A stretch of DNA of 41,035 bases from Kocuria sp. p3-SID1428 (GTDB taxonomy: Bacteria; Actinomycetota; Actinomycetes; Actinomycetales; Micrococcaceae): the NCBI RefSeq assembly GCF_025149945.1, contig NZ_JALXVH010000026.1:1-41035 (forward strand), given 5' to 3'. The notes under the pieces are model-generated. The model ran no database searches. It had not been told where the DNA came from and saw only the letters and a list, made by a program, of their open reading frames with translations. Position numbers and translations under genes: made by a program. Positions 18,501 to 26,117 of this stretch are shown here, piece after piece (position 1 is the stretch's first letter; each line of letters begins with the position of its first letter).

Positions 18501-19090
18501 CCGAGTCGCAGGAGGCTGCCCAGGGAGCTTCGCAGGGTGAGCAGGCGGCCGCCGCGCAGCAGAAGCGGCGCAGCAGCCGCACTGCGGCGGCCGCGCAGGC
18601 CGCACCGGAGACGGTCGAGGCCCCGGCCGCACCGTCGGCTCCGGTCGCCCAGGGCACGGCGACGGTGCGCGGCGCGGACGCGGAGCAGGCGGCTCCGGTG
18701 CGCCAGCGGGCCCGTCGCTCGCGCCGTGCCGCCGCCCCGGCGGGCACGCCCGAGGTCCCGCAGTCGGCTCCCGCGGCTCCGGCCGCCGCGGCGACCGTGA
18801 CCGCAGGCACCGCCTCGGTGGTCGCCCAGACCGACGGAGCCTCGCAGGTGACGATCAACGGCGAGGTCATCGAGCTGCCGCAGGGCCACAGCGCCGCCGA
18901 GGCGCTGGGCGCCGGCGGCTCGACCGGCTCGCAGCTCGAGTCGCTGGCCAGCACCATGGGCGAGCGCGAGCCCGGTGCCGCCGGACCGCGTCGCCGCCCG
19001 CGCCGCTCGCGGCGCGCCAGCGCGCCCGAGGCCGCTCCTCAGACGGGCGCGGAGCAGTCCTCGCCGCAGGACGGTCACGGGCGCGCCTGA
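15554..19090 (+). CDS. rne: Ribonuclease E/G family endoribonuclease
   Basis: An 1178-residue RNase E/G, much longer than RNase G. Residues 1 to about 270 are an acidic, low-complexity E/A/Q-rich arm. The catalytic core follows: S1 domain (GSVYLGKVQNVLPSMEAAFV), 5'-sensor region and DNase I-like domain with catalytic aspartates about 593 (VDVNTGKF) and 636 (VIDFIDM), then the zinc-link CEGCDGRG about 695. The last 470 residues are disordered and alternate basic (KRRRKRRGKRSRGRG) and acidic patches, likely an RNA and degradosome-protein scaffold. It initiates mRNA decay and rRNA/tRNA maturation. ATG 15554 with AGGAG ten bases upstream is chosen over GTG 15518. Confidence 0.95.
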   Translation: MASEQAQPGAQSAPEAEPTEQTTAEQPATEQAEAEAEQPATEQAEAEPAASEQAEAEHVEAEGHAAEQSDPAQTAFEALESAEQPQEQATSTILRTTPLPGGEQDGQDEAEASEHSSAREPVQEPAAQQQEKEHETQQQDEQPAADPFAAFGAATATSLLFHAPAPEDVAAARERAEREREEARLREVQAEEQAEEAEYEDPEPGAGVTSRRRRRRRRGSEDLELTGGEDGDPEQTVTRIRTARVVDGSAPTTVQSVKGSTRLEAKKQRRRESRQTGRRRQGITEAEFLARRESVERTMVVRQKNDRIQIGVLEDGILAEHFVSHTQQDSLIGSVYLGKVQNVLPSMEAAFVDIGRGRNAVLYAGEVDWDKANLGGAAKRIENALKPGDPVLVQATKDPVGHKGARLTSQVSLPGRYLVFVPGGSMTGISRKLPDVERQRLKKILKDHLPEGAGVIVRTAAEGASEEELTNDINRLRTQWEQIQEKASQGKTLAPELLYSEPDLTIKTVRDVFNEDFTAMHVQGQEAWDGIEAYVTYVAPDLLERVHRWEGDEDLFAHYRVDDQIFKALERKVMLPSGGSLVIDRTEAMTVVDVNTGKFTGSGGNLEETVTKNNLEAAEEIVRQLRLRDIGGIVVIDFIDMVLEANRDLVLRRLVECLGRDRTKHQVAEVTSLGLVQMTRKRMGTGLLEVFSEDCEGCDGRGVIVHDHPLKGRSSGSSDNRQGRNDRKRSRRLPGGQDEQRPRAEDPEQARRAQATRSALAAIASASGHDTDSSAAAGGAPEPATASEPAGHDDSQAQRSQDDQESRESGKRRRKRRGKRSRGRGQDAQGSPEQEAQGQAGQQQSSQEAAERTERERSAQDESTAAEAEQGRGESTSRAQEPRRRGGRSAGRGARGRSEAPSGARSEDETRSLIEARIRAASGEASEPRAAAQDAAEHSGPDHEQTDESASAAASEPKRTSSRLDSALDSEGRRERRTRTARTESQEAAQGASQGEQAAAAQQKRRSSRTAAAAQAAPETVEAPAAPSAPVAQGTATVRGADAEQAAPVRQRARRSRRAAAPAGTPEVPQSAPAAPAAAATVTAGTASVVAQTDGASQVTINGEVIELPQGHSAAEALGAGGSTGSQLESLASTMGEREPGAAGPRRRPRRSRRASAPEAAPQTGAEQSSPQDGHGRA
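15626..15684 (+). repeat. Short tandem repeat coding for an E/A/Q-rich segment of RNase E
   Basis: A 23-nt unit beginning GAGCAGCCGGCGACC occurs at 15626 and again 36 nt later at 15662, encoding two EQPATEQAEAE-like units. It is part of the disordered N-terminal arm and is likely to vary in length between strains. Confidence 0.7.
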
Positions 19091-19138
19091 GCGCAGGGCC
19101 GCACCGGCGAGCAGCCGGCCCCGCTGAGCCGCGTGCAT

Positions 19139-19172
19139 GACGGCCGCCTCCCCGAGCGGGGAGGCGGCCGTC
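19139..19172 (+). terminator. Intrinsic terminator after rne
   Basis: A perfect 15-bp stem GACGGCCGCCTCCCC with a GAGC loop, followed by GTCGTCTCC. Confidence 0.88.
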
Positions 19173-19204
19173 GTCGTCTCCCAACAGAACAGCCGAATCA
19201 TGCG

Positions 19205-19210
19205 TAGACT
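19205..19210 (+). promoter_or_regulatory. Predicted -10 element of the thiMED operon
   Basis: TAGACT lies ten bases upstream of the TPP aptamer, so transcription would start almost exactly at the aptamer's first helix. The -35 region (CCAACA near 19181) is weak. Confidence 0.5.
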
Positions 19211-19219
19211 GAGCAGGCA

Positions 19220-19301
19220 CGACACGGGGTGCCGCCCGAGCAGGCGGCTGAGAGAACACCCGTCGAACCTGAACTAGTTCGCACTAGCGGAGGGATTGTC
19301 G
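19220..19301 (+). promoter_or_regulatory. TPP riboswitch (THI-box) controlling thiMED
   Basis: The conserved THI-box cores are present in order: GGGGTGCC, GGCTGAGAGAACACCC, GAACCTGAACTAG and GCGGAGGGA. The outer helix P1 is CGACA (19220-19224) pairing with TGTCG (19297-19301). P1 ends two bases before the TTG-ATG start region of thiM. The only Shine-Dalgarno-like sequence, GGAGGG at 19289-19294, is part of the conserved aptamer. Binding of thiamine pyrophosphate should therefore hide the ribosome site directly, without a separate expression platform. Confidence 0.93.
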
Positions 19302-19306
19302 CCTTG

Positions 19307-20209
19307 ATGCACAGTCACACCCAGAGTCCATCGCAGTCCGCCCACCAGCCCGTCTCGGAGCGGATGGCCCGGCTGCTCGAGCAGCTGCGCAGCACTCGCC
19401 CCCTGGTGCAGTGCCTGACCAATACGGTGGTCTCCAACTTCACCGCCAACGCCCTGCTGGCCCTCGGCGCTGCTCCGGCCATGACGGACATCCAGGGGGA
19501 GGCAGGGCCGTTCGCCGAGGTCGCCGACGGCATGCTGATCAACCTGGGCACCCCGGATCCCGAGCAGCGCGGCGCCATGCGCGAGGCCGCTGCCGCGCGG
19601 CAGGCCTCAGGCCGCCCCTGGGTGCTGGACCCGGTGGCGATCGGCTCGCTGCCGATCCGCACTGCCCTTGCCGCCGAGCTGCTGGAGTCCCGTCCGGCGG
19701 TGATCCGCGGCAACCCCTCGGAGGTCCTGGCTCTCACCGGAGGGGCCGGGGGCCGCGGCGTCGACACGACCGATGCCCCGGAGGCCGCCGTTCAGGCCGC
19801 CCGGCAGCTCGTATCGACCGGCAGCGCCGATGCCGTGGCCATCTCCGGGCCCGTCGATCTGATCGTCTCCTCCTCGGCGACGCTGAGCGTGCCGCACGGG
19901 CACGAGCTGCTGACCCAGGTGGTGGGCGGAGGATGCGCCCTGGGCTCCGTGATCGCGGCCTTCGCCGCCGTCGCGCAGGACCCCGCCGAGGCCGCTGCGG
20001 CCGGGAGCCTGGTCTGGGGGCTGGCGGCCGAGGACGCCGCCGATCGCTGCCAGGGTCCGGGGTCCTTCGCCGTGCACCTGCTCGACTCCCTGCACGGGCT
20101 GCGCCCCGAGGATGTCACCGAGCGCTGCCGTGTCGAGACGGACGATGCCTCGAGTGCCGCGGACGATATCGCCGCCGGAGCGGACCAGGCCGAGGAGGTC
20201 GGGCGATGA
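19307..20209 (+). CDS. thiM: Hydroxyethylthiazole kinase
   Basis: A 300-residue ThiM that phosphorylates 4-methyl-5-(2-hydroxyethyl)thiazole in thiamine salvage. Family features are [21 protein letters not shown], the ALGAAPAM segment, [10 protein letters not shown] and the anion-hole/catalytic Cys motif [11 protein letters not shown] near residue 205. The start is ATG 19307 or the in-frame TTG 19304; the TTG has better spacing (9 nt) from GGAGGG. It is first in a tightly overlapping thiM-thiE-thiD operon under the TPP riboswitch. The acidic C-terminal tail of about 25 residues is not part of the fold. Confidence 0.96.
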   Translation: MHSHTQSPSQSAHQPVSERMARLLEQLRSTRPLVQCLTNTVVSNFTANALLALGAAPAMTDIQGEAGPFAEVADGMLINLGTPDPEQRGAMREAAAARQASGRPWVLDPVAIGSLPIRTALAAELLESRPAVIRGNPSEVLALTGGAGGRGVDTTDAPEAAVQAARQLVSTGSADAVAISGPVDLIVSSSATLSVPHGHELLTQVVGGGCALGSVIAAFAAVAQDPAEAAAAGSLVWGLAAEDAADRCQGPGSFAVHLLDSLHGLRPEDVTERCRVETDDASSAADDIAAGADQAEEVGR

Positions 20210-20865
20210 GCCGCCGATTCGACCCCGCCGCACTGTCGCTCTACCACGTCACCGACCCCCAGCTCAGCCGGCCTCGCAGCGTCCCCGAGGTCGCGCGATT
20301 GGCTGTCGAGGGCGGGGCGAGCATGATCCAGGTCCGAGCAAAGGACGCCTCCGGGCGCGAGCTGCTCGAACTGCTCGAGGCCGTCGTGTCCGCCGTGGAC
20401 GGGAAGGCCCCGGTGGTCGTCGACGATCGCGTGGAGACCCACCTGGCCGCACGCGCCCGGGGGATCGTCTGCGACGGCGTCCACATCGGCCAGTCGGATC
20501 TGCCCCCGGAGGACGCCCGGCGCCTGTGCGGACCGGAGGCGATCATCGGGCTCTCTGCGGCCTCGCAGGACGAGATCGCAGCTGCCGCGGCACTGCCCGC
20601 GGGCACGGTGGACTACCTGGGCATCGGGGCGGTGCGGGCCACGGAGACCAAGCCCGACGCCCCGCAGCCGCTGGGCATCGACGGCTTCGCCCGGGCGCGA
20701 GCTCTGAGCCCCCTGCCTGCTGTGGCCATCGGCGGGATCCGGCCGGAGGACGTCGCGGGGCTGATGGCCGCCGGGGCCGACGGCGTGGCCGTGGTCTCCG
20801 GGATCTGCGCGGCCCCCGATCCGCGCCTGGCGGCGCAGACCTACCGGCGGGAGATGCAGCGATGA
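20206..20865 (+). CDS. thiE: Thiamine-phosphate synthase
   Basis: A 219-residue ThiE (TIM barrel) that joins HMP-pyrophosphate and thiazole phosphate to thiamine monophosphate. Visible landmarks are YHVTDPQL, the [14 protein letters not shown] strand, [36 protein letters not shown] and [10 protein letters not shown]. Its ATG overlaps the thiM stop (ATGA), showing translational coupling. This is the condensation step between the two salvage kinases encoded beside it. Confidence 0.97.
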   Translation: MSRRFDPAALSLYHVTDPQLSRPRSVPEVARLAVEGGASMIQVRAKDASGRELLELLEAVVSAVDGKAPVVVDDRVETHLAARARGIVCDGVHIGQSDLPPEDARRLCGPEAIIGLSAASQDEIAAAAALPAGTVDYLGIGAVRATETKPDAPQPLGIDGFARARALSPLPAVAIGGIRPEDVAGLMAAGADGVAVVSGICAAPDPRLAAQTYRREMQR

Positions 20866-21728
20866 GCTCGACGACCTGGAGCACGACCAGCACGCGCGCC
20901 GTCCCGCGCGTCCTGTCGATCGCCGGCACCGATCCGACCGGCGGCGCCGGTCTGCATGCGGATCTGAAGACCATCAGCGTCCTGGGCGGCTACGGCATGG
21001 GTGCGGTCACCGCTGTCATCGCGCAGAACACCTGCGGTGTGCGCTCGATCCACACGCCGCCGCCGGAGGTGCTGAGAGATCAGCTGCTGGCCGTCTCCGA
21101 CGACGTCGTCGTGGATGCCGTGAAGATCGGCATGCTGGGCAGCGCCGGTGCGGTCGAGGTCGTGGGGCAGTGGCTGCAGGAGAAGAAGCCGCCGCTGTGC
21201 GTCATCGATCCCGTCATGGTCGCCACCGCCGGTGGGACGCTGCTGGAGTCCGAGGCGCTCGGCGCCGTCCTGGAGTTGCTGGGCTCCGCCGACCTGGTGA
21301 CGCCGAACCTCACGGAGCTCGCCTCCCTGCTGGACCGGGCGCCGGCGCAGGACTGGCCCGAGGCCCTCGAGCAGGGACGGCGCCTTGCAGATCAGCTCGG
21401 CGTGGCCGTGCTCGTCAAGGGCGGGCACCTGCCGGGGGAGCGAACCCCTGATGCGATGGTCGCGCCCGGGCAGGCGGAGCCGATGGCGCGGTGGGACGCA
21501 GCGCGGATCGACACGAGCTGCACCCACGGCACGGGCTGCTCGCTCTCGTCCGCGATCGCCGTGCTGGCCGCGCGGTCGGGGAACCTGCCCCAGGCGATCG
21601 GCGCGGCGCGGGTCTGGCTGCGCGGGGCGCTCGCCCATGCCGAGGAGCTCGAGGTGGGGCAGGGCAACGGCCCGGTGCACCACGGGCACCACCTGGGCCC
21701 GGCCCTGCGCGGGCTTCTCGGGACGTGA
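20862..21728 (+). CDS. thiD: Hydroxymethylpyrimidine/phosphomethylpyrimidine kinase
   Basis: A 288-residue ribokinase-fold ThiD, phosphorylating HMP and HMP-P. Motifs are SIAGTDPTGGAGLHADLKT near the N-terminus, VIDPVMVATAGG, TPNLTELASLL, and the anion-hole segment THGTGCSLSSAIA. The ATG overlaps the thiE stop (ATGA). No thiC or thiG is present in the window, so this operon provides salvage and condensation only. The end is close to GTP-free intergenic DNA leading into the rplU promoter. Confidence 0.96.
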   Translation: MSSTTWSTTSTRAVPRVLSIAGTDPTGGAGLHADLKTISVLGGYGMGAVTAVIAQNTCGVRSIHTPPPEVLRDQLLAVSDDVVVDAVKIGMLGSAGAVEVVGQWLQEKKPPLCVIDPVMVATAGGTLLESEALGAVLELLGSADLVTPNLTELASLLDRAPAQDWPEALEQGRRLADQLGVAVLVKGGHLPGERTPDAMVAPGQAEPMARWDAARIDTSCTHGTGCSLSSAIAVLAARSGNLPQAIGAARVWLRGALAHAEELEVGQGNGPVHHGHHLGPALRGLLGT

Positions 21729-21760
21729 TCCGCACGACGACTCGCGGGGGCCGAATGTCC

Positions 21761-21790
21761 TTGTCCGCGGCGGTGACGATGGAGTAGTCT
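21761..21790 (+). promoter_or_regulatory. Predicted rplU promoter
   Basis: TTGTCC (21761-21766), an 18-nt spacer and TAGTCT (21785-21790) precede rplU by about 230 nt, implying a leader RNA of about 220 nt. Confidence 0.6.
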
Positions 21791-21895
21791 CCCTGCTCAG
21801 TGTCATGCCGCATGACCCCTTGCGACACCGTCCATGTCGTGAGCGCGGGACTTCGGAAGGCACACCCGGGTGCAGCTCCTGACCGCTGAGAAGCC

Positions 21896-21955
21896 GCGTC
21901 GGCCGTACTGTCTCCATCCCACTGGCAGGCCGACGCTACGGTGATCTCGGCGTCG
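21896..21955 (+). promoter_or_regulatory. Structured rplU leader with two mutually exclusive hairpins
   Basis: GCGTCGGCC (21896-21904) pairs perfectly with GGCCGACGC (21928-21936). The right arm's CGACGC (21931-21936) can instead pair with GCGTCG at 21950-21955. Alternative pairings of this kind are typical of attenuators controlled by a ligand such as a ribosomal protein. No comparison with relatives was possible. Confidence 0.45.
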
Positions 21956-22019
21956 TCAGTCAGGCAGGAGCGTCTGCGCCCCCAGACAGTGATTTCTACT
22001 CGAGAGAAGTGAGTTCCCC

Positions 22020-22331
22020 GTGGTTTACGCGATTGTCCGCGCAGGCGGCCGCCAGGAGAAGGTTGCCGTCGGCGACCTCGTGACCCTCGACCGTGTCGCC
22101 GGTGAGGCCGGCAGCACCTTCGAGCTCCCCGCGCTTCTGCTCGTCGACGGCGACAAGGTGACCTCCGAGGCCGAGAAGCTCTCGGGCGTCAAGGTCACGG
22201 CCGAGGTCGTCGAGAACCTCCGCGGCCCCAAGATCCGCATCATGAAGTACAAGAACAAGACCGGCTACAAGAAGCGCCAGGGTCACCGTTCGGAGCTGAC
22301 CACCGTGAAGGTCACCGACATCAAGGCCTGA
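22020..22331 (+). CDS. rplU: 50S ribosomal protein L21
   Basis: A 103-residue L21, a primary 23S rRNA-binding protein of the large subunit. It begins [18 protein letters not shown] and ends with the RNA-binding [20 protein letters not shown] segment. It uses GTG as start with GAGAAGTGAG upstream. rpmA follows 90 nt later in the same transcript, the usual bacterial pairing. Confidence 0.98.
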   Translation: MVYAIVRAGGRQEKVAVGDLVTLDRVAGEAGSTFELPALLLVDGDKVTSEAEKLSGVKVTAEVVENLRGPKIRIMKYKNKTGYKKRQGHRSELTTVKVTDIKA

Positions 22332-22421
22332 CCCCACCCGGTCACCCTCTCCACACTCCATGGGTCCGCCCGAGCCTTCCGCGGCTCGAACCGGACCGAC
22401 TAGCGAAAGCAGGCAGCAGCC

Positions 22422-22679
22422 ATGGCACATAAGAAGGGCGCAAGCTCCACCCGCAACGGCCGCGACTCCAACGCCCAGTACCTGGGCGTCAAGCGCTTCG
22501 GCGGCGAGTCCGTCAACGCCGGCTCGATCATCGTGCGTCAGCGCGGCACCCACTTCCACCCCGGTGAGAACGTGGGCCGCGGCAAGGACGACACCCTGTT
22601 CGCCCTGGCCACCGGCGAGGTGGCCTTCGGGACCAAGCGCGGCCGCAAGGTCGTCAACGTCCTCGCAGCGGCTGAGTGA
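22422..22679 (+). CDS. rpmA: 50S ribosomal protein L27
   Basis: An 85-residue L27 whose N-terminus [16 protein letters not shown] reaches the peptidyl transferase centre. There is no cleavable N-terminal extension of the Firmicutes kind. It is cotranscribed with rplU and followed by two hairpin terminators. Confidence 0.98.
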   Translation: MAHKKGASSTRNGRDSNAQYLGVKRFGGESVNAGSIIVRQRGTHFHPGENVGRGKDDTLFALATGEVAFGTKRGRKVVNVLAAAE

Positions 22680-22683
22680 CCCG

Positions 22684-22725
22684 GTGACCGCTGCGGCACC
22701 CTGAACGGGGTGCTGCAGCGGTCAC
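22684..22725 (+). terminator. Terminator 1 after rpmA
   Basis: Stem GTGACCGCTGC/GCAGCGGTCAC with further pairing GCACC/GGTGC inside, ending directly after the rpmA stop. Confidence 0.82.
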
Positions 22726-22767
22726 TCGACGCGGGGAGGACCCGCGTCACGCTCACCGGCAGGATGC

Positions 22768-22798
22768 AGAGGGTGGGTGCCACGTGCGCCCACCCTCT
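22768..22798 (+). terminator. Terminator 2 after rpmA
   Basis: Stem AGAGGGTGGG/CCCACCCTCT with an 11-nt loop, followed by the pyrimidine-rich CTTCTGTCTC. Confidence 0.78.
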
Positions 22799-22906
22799 CT
22801 TCTGTCTCAGGACCCCGCAGGCTGACCGCCTGGCGGAACGCACATCGCGGCGCTTCCCGGCGCCGATCAGCTGCCGGCGCAGGACGCCGGACAAGGAGGG
22901 GAGACC

Positions 22907-24511
22907 ATGGCCGAGTTCGTCGACCGAGTGGTGCTCCACGCAGCGGGCGGCAACGGCGGCCACGGCTGCGTGTCCGTCAGGCGCGAGAAGTTCAAGCCGC
23001 TGGGCGGACCGGATGGAGGCCATGGCGGCGACGGCGGCTCCGTGATCCTGCGGGTCGACGGCCAGTCCACCACGCTGCTGCCGTACCACCGCTCCCCGCA
23101 CCGCTCCGCACCCAACGGCGGGCCGGGCATGGGAGATGACCGCAACGGGTTCAAGGGCGAGGACCTGATCCTCTCGGTCCCGGACGGCACCGTCGTGAAG
23201 GACCGCGACGGCGAGGTCCTGGCGGACCTGGTCGGCATCGGCTCCGAGTTCGTGGCCGCCGCCGGCGGTCAGGGCGGGCTCGGCAACGCGGCGCTGGCCT
23301 CTCCCAAGCGCAAGGCCCCGGGCTTCGCTCTGCTGGGCCTTCCCGGTGACGCCCGGGACATCGTGCTCGAGGTCAAGTCCCTGGCGGACATCGCGCTGGT
23401 GGGCTACCCGTCGGCCGGCAAGTCCTCTCTGATCGCTGCCATGTCCAAGGCGCGGCCCAAGATCGCCGACTACCCGTTCACCACGCTGGTGCCCAACCTC
23501 GGCGTGGTCGAGGCCGGGCAGTACCGCTACACCGTCGCCGACGTCCCCGGCCTGATCCCCGGCGCCTCCGAGGGAAAGGGCCTGGGCCTGGAATTCCTGC
23601 GCCATGTGGAGCGCTGCGCCGCGCTGGTGCACGTCATCGACTGCGCCACGCTCGAGCCCAACCGCGACCCCATCTCCGATCTGGAGGCGCTGGAGGCCGA
23701 GCTGGCCGCCTACGCGATCGACGGCAAGCTCGACGGCGGCCGCTCGATCCCGCTGCTGGAGCGCCCTCGTCTGGTGGTGCTCAACAAGATCGACGTCCCC
23801 GATGCCCGCGAGCTGGCCGAGTTCGTGCGCCCGGAGCTGGAGGAGCGCGGCTATCGCGTCTTCGAGGTCTCCACGGCCTCGCACGAGGGGATGAGCCTGC
23901 TGGGCTACGCCATGGGCGAGCTCGTCGAGCAGGGCCGTGAGGCCGAGGCCCCGGAGGAGACCGCACCGGCCGTGCTGCGGCCTGAGCCGCTGCGCACCCG
24001 TCGCGGCGGGAAGGTCGGGGTCCCCGACTTCACCATCACGCGCGAGGAGCGCGGCCTCGAGCCGCTGTGGCATGTGCGCGGCGAGAAGCCGGAGAAGTGG
24101 GTTCTGCAGACCGACTTCAACAACGAGGAGGCGGTGGGCTACCTGGCCGACCGCTTCGCCAAGCTCGGCATCGAGGACGAGCTGTTCCGCCAGAAGGCCC
24201 GACCCGGAGACGCCGTGCTGATCGGACCCGAGGAGGACGGCGTGGTCTTCGACTGGGAGCCCACCATGGTCGGCGGCGCGGAGCTGCTCGCGGCACCGCG
24301 CGGCACGGACCCGCGACTGCAGGACACCACGAGCCGTCCCACGCGCGAGCAGAAGCGCCGGGAGTTCTACGATCGGATGGACGCCAAGACCGCCGCGCGC
24401 GACGAGCTCGAATCCGAGCGCCTGGCCGGCGTGTGGACCGAATCCGTCGATGAGAAGCGCCGAGCCCGGCAGCAGGGCGACAGCCAGGGCCGGGACACGA
24501 CCGAGGACTGA
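22907..24511 (+). CDS. obgE: Obg family GTPase
   Basis: A 534-residue Obg GTPase that binds the 50S subunit and links ribosome assembly to growth state. The Gly-rich Obg fold ([30 protein letters not shown]) is followed by the G domain: G1 [10 protein letters not shown]2 TT in DYPFTTL, G3 DVPGLI, G4 NKID. An OCT domain (residues about 370-440: [19 protein letters not shown]) follows, then an actinobacterial charged tail. It is longer than E. coli ObgE (390) because of the OCT domain and tail. The ATG follows AAGGAGGGG. It is separated from rpmA by terminators and so probably has its own promoter, which I could not place. Confidence 0.97.
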   Translation: MAEFVDRVVLHAAGGNGGHGCVSVRREKFKPLGGPDGGHGGDGGSVILRVDGQSTTLLPYHRSPHRSAPNGGPGMGDDRNGFKGEDLILSVPDGTVVKDRDGEVLADLVGIGSEFVAAAGGQGGLGNAALASPKRKAPGFALLGLPGDARDIVLEVKSLADIALVGYPSAGKSSLIAAMSKARPKIADYPFTTLVPNLGVVEAGQYRYTVADVPGLIPGASEGKGLGLEFLRHVERCAALVHVIDCATLEPNRDPISDLEALEAELAAYAIDGKLDGGRSIPLLERPRLVVLNKIDVPDARELAEFVRPELEERGYRVFEVSTASHEGMSLLGYAMGELVEQGREAEAPEETAPAVLRPEPLRTRRGGKVGVPDFTITREERGLEPLWHVRGEKPEKWVLQTDFNNEEAVGYLADRFAKLGIEDELFRQKARPGDAVLIGPEEDGVVFDWEPTMVGGAELLAAPRGTDPRLQDTTSRPTREQKRREFYDRMDAKTAARDELESERLAGVWTESVDEKRRARQQGDSQGRDTTED

Positions 24512-24622
24512 GCGCGGCTCTGCCGCAGCGCAGCACGACAGCATCACCCACGCGACACGCACGATCCACTGACCTCTTCAGATCTGCCCTGAGCACAGGG
24601 CGCAGGAAGGACACGGACAAGC

Positions 24623-25996
24623 ATGGCGAAGGTCTTGCACAAGAACGACATCGACCGCATGGGCGGCGAGGCGGAGAAGTCCGTCGAGCAGATCAGCTCG
24701 GAGAACCGGGGCAAGAACCGGGTCTCGCCGATCACCAGCCCGTCGCAGATCCCCAGGGCTCAGCGGATCGTCGTGAAGGTCGGCTCGTCGTCGCTGACCA
24801 GCATCCAGAACTCGATCGACGAGGCCGCGATCCAGCGCATCGTCGCGGCGCTGGGCCAGCAGAAGAAGCGCGGCAAGGAGATCGTCTACGTCTCCTCCGG
24901 CGCGATCTCGGCCGGTCTGTCGCCGCTGGGCTTCGACAAGCGCCCCAAGGAGCTGGCCGCTCAGCAGGCAGCCGCCTCGGTGGGACAGGGTCTGCTGATC
25001 GGGCGCTACATCGACTCGCTGGCCCGCTACGACGTCCAGGTGGGCCAGGTCCTGGTCACGGCCGAGGACCTCATGAAGCGGCATCACTACCAGAACACGC
25101 ACCGCCAGATCGAGCGGCTGCTGGACCTGGGCGTGCTGCCGATCATCAATGAGAACGACGCTGTGGCCACCCAGGAGATCAAGTTCGGCGACAACGACCG
25201 CATCGCCGCGCTGACGGCCAACCTGGTCAAGGCAGACGTCCTGCTGCTGCTCTCGGATGTGGACGCGCTGTACACCAAGCACCCCGATGAGGGCGGTGAG
25301 CGCATCTCGGTCGTCGAGGACCCGCTCAAGGACCTCGAGGGCGTCGAGATCGGCACCGTGGGCCGCGCGGGCGTGGGCTCCGGCGGCATGGTGACCAAGG
25401 TCCAGGCGGCCCGCATCGCCGCGGCCGGCGGCGTGCCGGCGCTGGTGACCTCCACGGCGAACATCGAGCGCGCCCTGGCCGGCGAGGACGTCGGCACGTG
25501 GTTCCTGCCCACGGGCGGGCGCCGCAACACCCGCCTGCTGTGGTTGGCGCACCTGGCCGACATCAAGGGCTCGCTCGTGCTCGACGACGGCGCCGTGAAG
25601 GCCATCGGCAAGCGCAAGTCGCTGCTGCCGGCCGGCGTGACCGAGGTCCGCGGCCGCTTCGCAGCCGGCGAGCCGGTCTCGCTGGTGAACTCCGAGGGCG
25701 AGGAGGTCGCCCACGGGCTGTCCAACTACGACTCCGAGGACATTCCGGACATGCTCGGGCGCACCACCCGGGAGATCGGCGAGGACCTGGGATCCCATTT
25801 CGAGCGCGAGCTGGTCCACGTGGACAACCTCGTGACCATCCGCCCGCGCTCGGCCAAGACCAAAGTGCGCCGCCGTGCCAGGACCCACTCCATGCCCAAG
25901 GTGAAGGCCAAGGACGGCGCCGGCGCGAGGTCCGCCTCACGCAAGCGCAGCACCTCCGACGCCGCGGACAAGCCCCGCAAGCGCAGGAGCGAGTGA
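24623..25996 (+). CDS. proB: Glutamate 5-kinase with PUA domain and basic tail
   Basis: A 457-residue ProB, the first and feedback-controlled step of proline synthesis (glutamate to gamma-glutamyl phosphate). The amino acid kinase domain shows VVKVGSSSLT, VSSGAISAG, NENDAVATQEIKFGDND and VGSGGMVTKVQAA. A C-terminal PUA domain follows (GSLVLDDGAVKAIGKRKSLL, VNSEGEEVAHGLSNYDSEDI). Typical ProB has about 370 residues. This one has an extra N-terminal stretch of about 45 residues and a Lys/Arg-rich tail of about 46 residues (KVRRRARTHS... DKPRKRRSE). The ATG follows AGGAAGGA. It lies between obgE and proA. Confidence 0.96.
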   Translation: MAKVLHKNDIDRMGGEAEKSVEQISSENRGKNRVSPITSPSQIPRAQRIVVKVGSSSLTSIQNSIDEAAIQRIVAALGQQKKRGKEIVYVSSGAISAGLSPLGFDKRPKELAAQQAAASVGQGLLIGRYIDSLARYDVQVGQVLVTAEDLMKRHHYQNTHRQIERLLDLGVLPIINENDAVATQEIKFGDNDRIAALTANLVKADVLLLLSDVDALYTKHPDEGGERISVVEDPLKDLEGVEIGTVGRAGVGSGGMVTKVQAARIAAAGGVPALVTSTANIERALAGEDVGTWFLPTGGRRNTRLLWLAHLADIKGSLVLDDGAVKAIGKRKSLLPAGVTEVRGRFAAGEPVSLVNSEGEEVAHGLSNYDSEDIPDMLGRTTREIGEDLGSHFERELVHVDNLVTIRPRSAKTKVRRRARTHSMPKVKAKDGAGARSASRKRSTSDAADKPRKRRSE

Positions 25997-26117
25997 TCGC
26001 TCGTCGTGCTCGGGTGCGGAACAACGCGCCGGGCCGCTGTGCTGTGCTGAGCACGAAGACCACCGAAGCAGGATGAATCACGACCCCGCCGCGACGGCGG
26101 AGGAGGAGCACACCCTG

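Noticed and set aside
15902..19225. An 1107-codon open frame antisense to rne
   Set aside because: It mirrors rne codon for codon, has low-complexity Leu/Arg/Gly content and no domain. Long antisense frames are expected in high-GC DNA.
22860..22906. An obgE promoter
   Set aside because: No acceptable -35/-10 pair could be found between the rpmA terminators and the start codon.
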